DNA of 64,000 nucleotides, taken from Puia dinghuensis. GTDB lineage: Bacteria > Bacteroidota > Bacteroidia > Chitinophagales > Chitinophagaceae. The notes under the pieces are model-generated. The model was not told the DNA's origin. It searched no databases and worked only from the letters and a program-made list of their open reading frames with translations. The stretch is taken from the NCBI RefSeq assembly GCF_014642875.1, contig NZ_BMJC01000001.1, forward strand, positions 1,035,335 through 1,099,334, written 5' to 3'. Position numbers and translations under genes: made by a program. This document shows, piece after piece, positions 1-8,174 of this stretch (the stretch's first letter is position 1; each line of letters opens with the position of its first letter).

Positions 1-1268
1 AGGCGCTTGACGATCTTCACTGCGTTGGCGACAAAGAACGAAGACTCCACGCTGATAAAAACAACCAGGATGGGGACCACTAGCCACATAGGCAGGTGCT
101 TTGTCCTTCGCAGGAAGTAATACATGAGGATGGTCGTCATCAGCATGGCGACGGTGATGGAGAAACCATAGGCCGCCGTCATGGCTTCCGATGTCCTGAA
201 ATACAGCACCACCAGGAAACAGCCGGTACAGAGTATCCAGTTGATGCTGGGGATATAGATCTGACCGCGGACATCAGTAGGAAATTTGACCGTCACCTTT
301 GGCCAGAAATTCAAGCTGATGGCTTCGTTTATTAGGGTGAACGACCCGCTGATCAAGGCCTGGCTGGCGATGATGGAAGCCGCCGTGGCGATAAACACGC
401 TAGGGATGAGAAACCAGTGAGGGACGATGGCGAAAAAGGGGTTGACACCGCCCAGGCTGTCTGTATGCTGCAAGAGCACCCACGCGCCCTGTCCGAGATA
501 GTTGAGCACCAGGCAGATCTTTACGAAGATCCAGCTTACCTGGATATTCTTGCGGCCGCAATGGCCCAGGTCGCTATACAACGCTTCGGCCCCGGTGGTA
601 CAAAGGAAAACGGCGCCCAGCAGCCAGAACCCGTTGGGATGGCGGATCAGCAGCTCCAGGCCATAATGCGGGCTCAGGGCCTTCAACACCATGGGGTAAT
701 GTATTATCTGGTTGACACCCAGGATAGCCAGCATGGAGAACCAGACGAACATGATCGGTCCGAAAGACCCACCCACCACCTTCGTCCCAAACCGCTGGAA
801 GATGAATAGCAGCAACAGAATGACCAGCACGATCTCTACCACCAGGTTGTTGCCCGGGACGATGATGTTCTCCAGGCCATGAACCGAGTTCAACCCTTCG
901 ATGGCCGATGTTACGGAGATTGGCGGCGTGATGATGCCGTCGGCCAGCAACGTTCCGGCGCCGATGATGGCGGGGTAAACCAGCTTTTTCCCATACCGGC
1001 GGACGAGGGCGTACAGGGAGAACACGCCACCCTCCCCCTTGTTATCAGCCTTTAGGGTTATAAAGACGTATTTGAAGGTCGTCTGCAGGGTCAGGGTCCA
1101 GAAAACGCAGGAAATGGCCCCGAGGACCAATTCTTCCGTTACTTTTCCGCCTTCTGTCATGATTGTCTGGAAAGTATACAGCGGGGATGTACCGATGTCA
1201 CCGAAAATAATACCAAGAGTGATGAGGAGTCCCGCGGTCGAGATCTTCTTTGAATGGCTTAAATCCAT
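1..1268 (-). CDS. kup: Kup-family potassium uptake transporter (partial, C-terminus outside window)
   Basis: Inner-membrane K+ importer of the KUP/HAK/KT family, probably a K+/H+ symporter. The ATG at 1268 opens a frame that runs off the left edge, giving about 422 N-terminal residues of a protein that is usually 620-660 aa. Near the N-terminus the family signature GDIGTSPLYTFQ is readable, followed by a stretch containing GEGGVFSLYALVRRYG and LLADGIITPPISVTSAIEGL, all characteristic of KUP proteins. Many hydrophobic segments follow, consistent with about 12 transmembrane helices. It lies 75 bp downstream of the YdeI-like gene on the same strand. The missing part should be the hydrophilic C-terminal domain. 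The family call is firm; the symbol follows the E. coli name. Confidence 0.93.
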   Translation of the reverse strand, partial: MDLSHSKKISTAGLLITLGIIFGDIGTSPLYTFQTIMTEGGKVTEELVLGAISCVFWTLTLQTTFKYVFITLKADNKGEGGVFSLYALVRRYGKKLVYPAIIGAGTLLADGIITPPISVTSAIEGLNSVHGLENIIVPGNNLVVEIVLVILLLLFIFQRFGTKVVGGSFGPIMFVWFSMLAILGVNQIIHYPMVLKALSPHYGLELLIRHPNGFWLLGAVFLCTTGAEALYSDLGHCGRKNIQVSWIFVKICLVLNYLGQGAWVLLQHTDSLGGVNPFFAIVPHWFLIPSVFIATAASIIASQALISGSFTLINEAISLNFWPKVTVKFPTDVRGQIYIPSINWILCTGCFLVVLYFRTSEAMTAAYGFSITVAMLMTTILMYYFLRRTKHLPMWLVVPILVVFISVESSFFVANAVKIVKR

Positions 1269-1343
1269 AATGCGGCCCGGGGTGCAAAAAACGTACCCGG
1301 CGCGCAAAGTAACAGAAAAATTATGTCATTTTAAGAATGAATA

Positions 1344-1871
1344 TTATCGATCTTCCCGAAGCGAGCGGACCTGCTCCCCATAGGCCCGGAGCATGTCGCC
1401 AAAACTCATCTTTTTCATCATCGCATCCACGATCTGGCTGATGCGACGGGTCCGCGTAGCTTCCATTTTGGCAGTCTTGACCCAGTTGCCATACCAGTTC
1501 TGATGAGATTTTGGCAGGCTCTTGAAATGTTCCAGCGCCTTCGGCTCGTCGGCAAGGCAGTCCAGGAGATCTTTTGGCGGAAGGATGACCTTGCCATCCA
1601 CCTCCAGCTGCACGTCCAGGGTGTCCCCTTTTTGCTTGCGAAGGGATTTGCGGATCGCGGCCTTCAGCGCCATGATAAAATCCCCCTCCCCCATGGGAAG
1701 CAGGGCCATCCCGCTAATGGCAAGGTCATCCAGCTTCCCTTTTACGCGGAATGATTTCTTATTACCAGGTTTTAACTGTTCGGCCAGCTTCGCAGAGATC
1801 TTGATATACGACCAGCCGCTTTTATCCCCCATCTCCTGGAATTGCAATATTTTGGTCTTAAACTTTACCAT
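1344..1871 (-). CDS. DUF1905 / YdeI (OmpD-associated) family protein
   Basis: A 175-aa cytosolic protein with the two-part architecture of the YdeI/OmdA family. Residues about 1-95 form a DUF1905 barrel-like segment (KSGWSYIKI, then VKGKLDD and ALLPMGEGDFIMALKAAIRK). Residues about 100-170 hold the bacteriocin-protection/YdeI helical segment (PPKDLLDCLADEPKALEHF, then SHQNWYGNWVKTAKMEATR). The family is linked to resistance to cationic peptides in a few bacteria, but no biochemical activity is established. The gene sits between a strong hairpin terminator (1877-1909) and kup, so it probably begins its own transcript. The start at 1871 fits the family N-terminus. Confidence 0.82.
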   Translation of the reverse strand: MVKFKTKILQFQEMGDKSGWSYIKISAKLAEQLKPGNKKSFRVKGKLDDLAISGMALLPMGEGDFIMALKAAIRKSLRKQKGDTLDVQLEVDGKVILPPKDLLDCLADEPKALEHFKSLPKSHQNWYGNWVKTAKMEATRTRRISQIVDAMMKKMSFGDMLRAYGEQVRSLREDR

Positions 1872-1876
1872 ATATC

Positions 1877-1909
1877 AAAAAATCCGGGGCCTTCAGCCCC
1901 GGATTTTTT
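1877..1909 (-). terminator. Intrinsic terminator after the DsbA-like gene
   Basis: A perfect 14-bp inverted repeat (arms 1877-1890 and 1896-1909, 5-nt loop) ends in a T-run on the minus strand. It overlaps the stop codon of the DsbA-like gene (1908-1910) and should separate the clpB/dsbA-like transcript from the YdeI-like gene. Confidence 0.8.
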
Positions 1910-2465
1910 ATGCTCTCTTCTTTTTCTGTTTCAGCTTTAGTGCGTCTTCGATCCCCTTCCGGAGATTCTCGAAGGTAGGCTTCCCGGTAAAAAGGACGCC
2001 GTTGATAAAGAAGGCCGGCACATCCCGCACCCCCTTATTCAGTCCTTCCAGCAGATCGCTCCGCACTTGCCACCCATAGGTGGAATTGACCAGGTGGTCC
2101 AGGAATTTCTTGTCCACTACTCCAACATCTTTCGCATATTCCCGGAGGCTGATCGCTCCCAGCCGGCGGCGATGGGCAAAAAGGGTATTGTGCATCTCCC
2201 AGAACTTGCCTTCCTGGGCCGCACCAAGGGAAGCCTCAGCTGCCTTCATGGCATGTTGATGGATCTTAGTCAACGGAAAATGCCGGAAATTGAATCGTAG
2301 CTTTCCATCAAACTGTTCCAGGAGCTTCCCTACCACCTCATTGACCTTTGCACAGGCCTCGCTTTCATAATCTCCGTACTCCGTTAAGGTTACGGGAGCT
2401 TTTGGATCACCCACGAAAACATCCTTAGTCGGGATGATCACGGCTGCTTCTTTTGCTTTCATCAT
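1908..2465 (-). CDS. DsbA-family thioredoxin-fold protein with a single active-site cysteine
   Basis: A 185-aa protein of the DsbA/DSBA-oxidoreductase superfamily. The N-terminal strand PVTLTEYGDYE leads into the active-site position; a helical insertion follows (HFPLTKIHQHAMKAAEASLGAA), then the cis-proline loop region DVPAFFING and a C-terminal helix. In the usual motif the tetrad is CPYC after GDFE; here residues 35-38 read S-E-A-C, so the first (nucleophilic) cysteine is serine. No signal peptide is seen, so it should be cytosolic. Oxidase/disulfide-exchange activity of the DsbA type is unlikely; a monothiol reductase, glutathione-dependent or chaperone-like role is possible. It starts 12 bp after clpB on the same strand and is probably cotranscribed. 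Confidence 0.83.
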   Translation of the reverse strand: MMKAKEAAVIIPTKDVFVGDPKAPVTLTEYGDYESEACAKVNEVVGKLLEQFDGKLRFNFRHFPLTKIHQHAMKAAEASLGAAQEGKFWEMHNTLFAHRRRLGAISLREYAKDVGVVDKKFLDHLVNSTYGWQVRSDLLEGLNKGVRDVPAFFINGVLFTGKPTFENLRKGIEDALKLKQKKKRA

Positions 2466-2477
2466 ATGTGTAACACT

Positions 2478-5111
2478 TTACCGCTCTTTTGGTTCGGCAA
2501 AATGTGGCTGTTCGTTGCGGAATACTACGACCCCGTCAAAAACATCCACCAACACCGGGACGGTCCGATCGATATCCCCAGCCAATATCTTCTTACTCAA
2601 CTGGTTAACTATTTCCTTCTGGATCAGCCGTTTCAGCGGCCGGGCGCCGAACTGAGGGTCGAATCCGTTTTCGGCAAGGTAGTCGACGGCATAATCGCTG
2701 AATTGCAGATTTATCCCGTTTTTAGCTACCAGCTGCCGCAGGTTGTCCAGCTGGATCTTGATGATCCCCCTGATCTCCGTTTTCAACAGCGGCTGAAACA
2801 GGATGATCTCGTCTATCCGGTTGAGAAATTCAGGCCGGATGGTCTGCCGCACCTGGTCGATGACTTCCAGCCGGGTCCTTTCCATCACTTCTTCCCGGTT
2901 CTTCTCCGTGACATTCTCAAAATTGGCCTGGATCACCTGGCTGCCCATATTGCTGGTCATGATGATGATGGTATTCTTAAAGTTGACCACGCGTCCTTTG
3001 TTATCAGTCAGCCGGCCATCATCCAACACCTGCAGCAGGATATTGAAGACATCCGGGTGGGCTTTTTCAATTTCATCCAGCAGGATGACGGAATAGGGTT
3101 TCCGCCGTACGGCTTCCGTCAGCTGACCGCCTTCATCATACCCGACATAACCGGGAGGGGCGCCGATGAGCCGGCTAACCGTGTGTTTCTCCTGGTATTC
3201 GCTCATATCGATACGGGTGATCATGCTTTCATCATCGAAAAGATATTCCGCAAGGGCCTTGGCTAATTCGGTCTTACCGACACCGGTCGTCCCTAAAAAG
3301 ATGAAGGAACCGATGGGCCGCTTGGGGTCCTGGAGACCGGCGCGGCTTCTGCGAATGGCATCGGCCACGGCGGTGATAGCCTCATCCTGGCCTACCACCC
3401 GCTTGTGCAGCTCATCTTCCAGGTTAAGCAATTTATCCTTTTCGCTCTGCAACATCCGGGTTACCGGGATACCGGTGGCTTTTGCCACGGCTTCCGCGAT
3501 GTCCTCGGCATCCACTTCTTCCTTCATCAGGCGGGAACCCGCGCTGATGGCAGAAAGTTGGGCCGAATACTCGTCAATGATCTTTTCCTGCTCCTTTATC
3601 TTTCCATAACGAATCTCCGCTACCTGTCCATACTGCCCTTCCCGCTCGGCCTTTTCTGCGGCGAGTTTTAGATTTTCGATACTGGCCTTGGCATTCTGTA
3701 CCTTCTCCACCAGTTCCTTCTCCTGTTTCCACTTGGCCTTCAGCGTATCTCTCTCCACACTTTGATTCCCGATCTCGGCGCTGAGCTCGCGCAGCTTTTC
3801 TTCGTCCTTTTCCCGCTTGATGGCTTCCCTTTCGATCTCCAATTGGCGGATCGATCGCTCGAGCCTGTCGAGCTCTTCCGGCATGGAGTTCATCTCCAGC
3901 CGAAGCTTGGCGGCGCTTTCATCGATGAGGTCGATGGCTTTGTCCGGCAGAAACCGGTCGGTAATATACCGATGTGACAATTCCACGGCAGCGATGATAG
4001 CTTCGTCTTTTATACGTACATGGTGATGCGTCTCGTAACGGTCTTTCAATCCCCGCAGGATCGAGATCGCGTCTTCCACGTTGGGCTCATCGATCATCAC
4101 CTTCTGGAAACGACGCTCGAGCGCCTTATCCTTTTCAAAAAATTTCTGGTATTCATTAAGGGTAGTAGCGCCGATGGCCCGAAGTTCGCCACGCGCCAGG
4201 GCCGGCTTCAGGATATTGGCGGCATCCATGGCCCCTTCACCCCCGCCGGCGCCGACCAGGGTATGGATCTCATCGATAAACATCACGATCTCCCCGTCGC
4301 TGCCCGCCACTTCTTTTACGACGCTCTTTAATCTTTCCTCGAATTCCCCTTTATACTTGGCGCCCGCGATCAGCTGTCCCATGTCGAGGGCATAGATGGT
4401 TTTCGACCGGAGATTCTCCGGCACGTCCCCGTTGACGATGCGATGGGCGAGCCCTTCAGCGATGGCCGTCTTACCAACACCGGGTTCCCCAACGAGGATG
4501 GGATTGTTCTTGCTTCGGCGAGATAGAATATGAAGGGTTCTTCTGATTTCTTCATCCCGGCCAATAACCGGGTCCAACTTCCCCTGCCGGGCCAGCTCGT
4601 TGAGATTCTTTGCATATTTATTGAGGGCATTAAAGGTGGTTTCGGTCGTCTGGCTGTTGACCGTAGACCCTTTCCGCAGATCTTTAATGGCCGCTATTAA
4701 TCCTTTTTCAGTAAGGCCGGCATCCTTTAGAAGCTTGGCCGTATTATCACTACCTTGTACCAAACCAAGGAGAAGATGTTCTACGCTGACGAATTCATCG
4801 CCAAACTGCTTCAGATCGCTGCCCGCCCGGAGAATGACATTGTTCAATTCCCGGCTGATGGTCTGAGCCGGTTGAGCACCGGCGCCACTTATCTTGGGAA
4901 GCTTCTGAAGACTCTCTTCCAGTTTACTCTCCACAAACCCCACATTCACATTGTTCTTCTTAAGCAGAAACTCCACCAGCGAATCTTCCTCATTGAGCAA
5001 CGCCTTCAGAAGATGATCCGTATCTATTGCCGGGTTCGAACCGTCAAATGCCAGTTGCTGCGACCGGGCGATCGCCTCCTGGGCCTTGATGGTAAAATTA
5101 TTCAGGTTCAT
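2478..5111 (-). CDS. clpB: ATP-dependent disaggregase ClpB
   Basis: An 877-aa Hsp100 chaperone that works with DnaK to extract polypeptides from aggregates. In order: N-terminal Clp_N repeats (residues 1-145), AAA-1 with Walker A GEPGVGKT (about residue 207) and Walker [11 protein letters not shown], a coiled-coil middle domain (about 400-525, [19 protein letters not shown]), AAA-2 with Walker [20 protein letters not shown] and Walker [13 protein letters not shown], and a C-terminal D2-small domain ([16 protein letters not shown]). The middle domain and the absence of a ClpP-binding loop favour ClpB over ClpA/ClpC. Length is normal for the family. The DsbA-like gene follows 12 bp downstream. 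Divergent from the gene at 5194. Confidence 0.97.
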   Translation of the reverse strand: MNLNNFTIKAQEAIARSQQLAFDGSNPAIDTDHLLKALLNEEDSLVEFLLKKNNVNVGFVESKLEESLQKLPKISGAGAQPAQTISRELNNVILRAGSDLKQFGDEFVSVEHLLLGLVQGSDNTAKLLKDAGLTEKGLIAAIKDLRKGSTVNSQTTETTFNALNKYAKNLNELARQGKLDPVIGRDEEIRRTLHILSRRSKNNPILVGEPGVGKTAIAEGLAHRIVNGDVPENLRSKTIYALDMGQLIAGAKYKGEFEERLKSVVKEVAGSDGEIVMFIDEIHTLVGAGGGEGAMDAANILKPALARGELRAIGATTLNEYQKFFEKDKALERRFQKVMIDEPNVEDAISILRGLKDRYETHHHVRIKDEAIIAAVELSHRYITDRFLPDKAIDLIDESAAKLRLEMNSMPEELDRLERSIRQLEIEREAIKREKDEEKLRELSAEIGNQSVERDTLKAKWKQEKELVEKVQNAKASIENLKLAAEKAEREGQYGQVAEIRYGKIKEQEKIIDEYSAQLSAISAGSRLMKEEVDAEDIAEAVAKATGIPVTRMLQSEKDKLLNLEDELHKRVVGQDEAITAVADAIRRSRAGLQDPKRPIGSFIFLGTTGVGKTELAKALAEYLFDDESMITRIDMSEYQEKHTVSRLIGAPPGYVGYDEGGQLTEAVRRKPYSVILLDEIEKAHPDVFNILLQVLDDGRLTDNKGRVVNFKNTIIIMTSNMGSQVIQANFENVTEKNREEVMERTRLEVIDQVRQTIRPEFLNRIDEIILFQPLLKTEIRGIIKIQLDNLRQLVAKNGINLQFSDYAVDYLAENGFDPQFGARPLKRLIQKEIVNQLSKKILAGDIDRTVPVLVDVFDGVVVFRNEQPHFAEPKER

Positions 5112-5193
5112 AGATTTATATGGTTTTCCTTTTTAATTAATAAATAGTAATCTTGTGACGCAAAATCCAAACCAGGACCTCAATCCCGATATT

Positions 5194-6246
5194 ATGTCAT
5201 ATCAAATCAGGTTTAACTGCCGACGCTTCAGTTTGTTCGTTCTTCCGCTGCTATTCTGTCTGCATTCCCTTGCACAGGGCAATTTTGATGCTGTAGATCA
5301 ATTACTTAAACAGAATCAGAAGGCTTTCGGTGGGGGGTATGTCATGCTGGTCTGGAAGGATGGCAAGATCGTTTATCAGAAGCAGGCAAACCAGGATTTC
5401 ACGGGCAAGACCCCGGCTCCCATTGCCGGCGCGGGTAACTGGCTGACGGCCGCCCTGGTGATGACCTTCGTGGATGAGGGCAAACTATCGCTGGATGATA
5501 AGGTGACGCAATATATCCCCCTGTTCGGGAAATATATGAAGGGATACATTACCATCCGCAACTGTCTGACCAATACCACCGGCATCAAGACCGATCAAAG
5601 CGTTACAAGCGTCCTGGCGAAACAAAAGTTCGAGACGCTTGAAGACATGGTCAATTCCTACGCCAGCAAGCATGATATCGGGACCAATCCCGGCACTGAG
5701 TTCTTTTACAGCAACTTCGGACCCAACATCGCCGCCCGGGTACTGGAGATCGTTTCGAAAAAATCATTCGAACGGCTGATGCGCGAACGCATCACGAATC
5801 CCCTTAAAATGCGGGGCACCAACTTTGCCAATGAAGAAGGCGGGGCGACCAATCCCTCCGGCGGGGCCAAATCTACCGCCAACGACTATCTCAACTTTCT
5901 CACCATGCTCCTGAATAAGGGAACGTTCGAAGGCAAACGCATCCTGAGCGAAAAAGCGGTAGAAGAGCTGGAGGCCTCCCAGTTCGCCGATCTCCCGATA
6001 AAATACCTGCCTAAGGAATTAACCGGTGCTCATTTTGGGCTCGGGGAATTCATCACCGGAACCAACGCCTCGGGCGGCAGCGCCATCCTGGCTTGCCCCA
6101 ACCTGTTGGGCACGGCTCCCTTCATCGATAAATGCCGGAATTATGCGGCGATCCTGATCGCCGAAAAACCCGAAGAAGAAAAGAAACCGCTCTATCAAAA
6201 CCTCGTGAACCTCGTCGGTGAAGCCATCGGCGGTGGATGTCAGTAA
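5194..6246 (+). CDS. Class C beta-lactamase-like serine hydrolase homologue, probably inactive
   Basis: A secreted or periplasmic protein of the beta-lactamase/serine-hydrolase (PF00144) fold, about 350 aa. I prefer the ATG at 5194, which directly precedes a signal peptide (LFVLPLLFCLHSLAQ); a GTG at 5155 would add 13 residues. The segment GKLSLDDKVTQYIPLF and the Tyr-Ser-Asn motif in FFYSNFG are typical. The nucleophile motif is not: where relatives read I-A-S-x-x-K-W/M-L/F-T-A, this protein has IAGAGNWLTA (residues 77-86), so Ser is Gly79 and Lys is Asn82. No clear HxG third motif is seen. It is therefore probably a non-catalytic homologue, perhaps a binding protein. Divergent from clpB. 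Confidence 0.78.
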   Translation: MSYQIRFNCRRFSLFVLPLLFCLHSLAQGNFDAVDQLLKQNQKAFGGGYVMLVWKDGKIVYQKQANQDFTGKTPAPIAGAGNWLTAALVMTFVDEGKLSLDDKVTQYIPLFGKYMKGYITIRNCLTNTTGIKTDQSVTSVLAKQKFETLEDMVNSYASKHDIGTNPGTEFFYSNFGPNIAARVLEIVSKKSFERLMRERITNPLKMRGTNFANEEGGATNPSGGAKSTANDYLNFLTMLLNKGTFEGKRILSEKAVEELEASQFADLPIKYLPKELTGAHFGLGEFITGTNASGGSAILACPNLLGTAPFIDKCRNYAAILIAEKPEEEKKPLYQNLVNLVGEAIGGGCQ

Positions 6247-6266
6247 GGCGGGCGCGCCGGGCGGTG

Positions 6267-8165
6267 CTACTCTTTCTTCACCAGCACCACCTTTTGGTTG
6301 TCCGCCTGGTATAACTGCTCATAGAAGCGAACGAGGCCGGGATAGTCGGCAGGCGGATAGTGTTTAATGGATTGCTGCAGGTAGCGGTAGTAGATCAATT
6401 TGTCGTTGTCGAATTTTACACTGGCCTTAAAGCGGCCGTACTTCCCGTCAATGGTGACATCTTCCGGCATGGCCTCGGGCTGGTAACCGGGAGGAACCGA
6501 TATCTCCACACTGTCAATATCGGTATAAGCCCTGTCGGTGATATAATCGTATTTGCGGACGCTGTCTGCCGGCAGACGTTTGTGGCTGCGGTCAACGAGA
6601 TTGGGTGCGATGAAGAGCCGCCGGCCCGATACCCCGGCATAGTTGGGCGCCAGCAAATGCAGGTCTTCTTTTACGACAGGCAGAGGGCCCTTCTCCTCCT
6701 CGTAATGGCTTTTGTCCACCGTATAGGTCGGCAAAGAGAAAAGCTCATTCAGGTATTTCGTCCTGTCCTCCGCCGACATCTCATCTATCATGGACTGCGG
6801 CAGGTCCTGGCGGACGCAGCGGTACATCGTGTTCACACTGGCGTCAAGATTACCGTCAGCGCCGATCTGTGCCCGGATGACCCGGCATCGCGTATTATCA
6901 TCTGCAGAATAGGAAGGTGTCGCAACTATATGCGCACCATCATCATCGATGAGGATCGCTTTGCGCCCGCCCGTAAATGTGCCCATATACCCAACAGGTA
7001 CCGTCTGGTTGGTGCATTCCAGCCAAAGGCTGTCCTTACCCATAGGCACGCATGTAATGATATGGTTGGACTGACGGCTGGAGAATGCTTCGATCATCGG
7101 CGGTGCATCATTTCCTGACATGATCTCTACATATCTTGCCGGGATGCCAGCTTCCTTCAGCAGGGCTACCATGTAGTTGGACAGGGCCTTGCAGTCACCA
7201 TATTTCTTCACGGCCACATATTCGGCAGGGAATGGCTGCAAGCCGCCGATACCCAATGACACGTTCATATAATGGGTGTTCTGCTGAAGATAATGATACA
7301 GGGCGTATACTTTCCGTCGCTTGTCGGGAATGGTGTCCACCAGCGCATGCACCTGTTGCCGGATATTGTCAGGCAGGATGTCACGCCCGGCGCGCAACTG
7401 GGCGATAAACTTTCCGTAGTTCTCCCAGGTGGACATGTTTCCCTTATATCCCTGGGCCTCGAAGTCAGAAGGCGCGATGAGGACATAAGGGACCATCTCC
7501 CGCCAGCGGGGTCCCGAGGGTTCGGTATTACGCGCGGGGAGATTGCTTGCCTCCCAGGTGTAGATCTTTTTATCCCGGTTTTCCGTTATCAGCGGCGGCG
7601 CAGCCCCGTTCATCAGCATATAACGCACAGTGTAATCCTTTGGGGCAATGATGGTATACTTGCAGTGCTGAGTAGAGATACCGGAGTTGAGGAGGGGTAT
7701 CCAATCGCTGAAATCAAGGATCCCATTTATATCATCTTCTTCCTGGTAATCCACTGTATAAGGATAGACCTTGCAATAGAAATTGTACTCGAGATAGCGG
7801 GTATCGGAAACAAGACTCATATCGTCAACATAAGTCTTGTCCTGCATATCCTTTCGCTTCACCTTCCGCACCTGTTTCCCCAGGCTGTCATAGAGCACCC
7901 CCGAGATTTCGTTGATGGAATTAAACTTACCAAAGGAGGAGGTATAGCCTCCCAGGTTATCGCCATTGGGGCTAAGGATGGTATAGACATTGTGCTCTTT
8001 TTCCACCGCTTTCCCCGGCGATTTGATCTCCAATATCAGCTCCGATTCCCGGATAACCGCACGCGCGCCTTTTCGCAGCGAGTCGGGTAGCAGCGCCGTG
8101 CTGTAGTTTTGCGCCTGCGCCAGGCAAGGGACGGCCAGCAACAGAAGATACGCTATTCGCTTCAT
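6267..8165 (-). CDS. DUF3857 / transglutaminase-like protein, triad intact
   Basis: A 632-aa exported protein (signal peptide MKRIAYLLLLAVPCLAQAQ). The N-terminal half matches DUF3857 (ILEIKSPGKAVEKEHNVYTI onward); the middle holds a transglutaminase-like core and the C-terminal part is a beta-rich DUF3858-like region. Catalytic triad candidates are present: Cys in YGDCKALSNYM, His in SNHIITCV, and an acidic residue in LECTNQTVP. Such proteins are common in Bacteroidota; a role in cell-surface protein processing or polysaccharide-linked functions has been proposed but substrate is unknown. It begins 9 bp after the related gene at 8175-10202 and is surely in the same operon. Confidence 0.85.
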   Translation of the reverse strand: MKRIAYLLLLAVPCLAQAQNYSTALLPDSLRKGARAVIRESELILEIKSPGKAVEKEHNVYTILSPNGDNLGGYTSSFGKFNSINEISGVLYDSLGKQVRKVKRKDMQDKTYVDDMSLVSDTRYLEYNFYCKVYPYTVDYQEEDDINGILDFSDWIPLLNSGISTQHCKYTIIAPKDYTVRYMLMNGAAPPLITENRDKKIYTWEASNLPARNTEPSGPRWREMVPYVLIAPSDFEAQGYKGNMSTWENYGKFIAQLRAGRDILPDNIRQQVHALVDTIPDKRRKVYALYHYLQQNTHYMNVSLGIGGLQPFPAEYVAVKKYGDCKALSNYMVALLKEAGIPARYVEIMSGNDAPPMIEAFSSRQSNHIITCVPMGKDSLWLECTNQTVPVGYMGTFTGGRKAILIDDDGAHIVATPSYSADDNTRCRVIRAQIGADGNLDASVNTMYRCVRQDLPQSMIDEMSAEDRTKYLNELFSLPTYTVDKSHYEEEKGPLPVVKEDLHLLAPNYAGVSGRRLFIAPNLVDRSHKRLPADSVRKYDYITDRAYTDIDSVEISVPPGYQPEAMPEDVTIDGKYGRFKASVKFDNDKLIYYRYLQQSIKHYPPADYPGLVRFYEQLYQADNQKVVLVKKE

Positions 8166-8174
8166 GCTTAGGAA

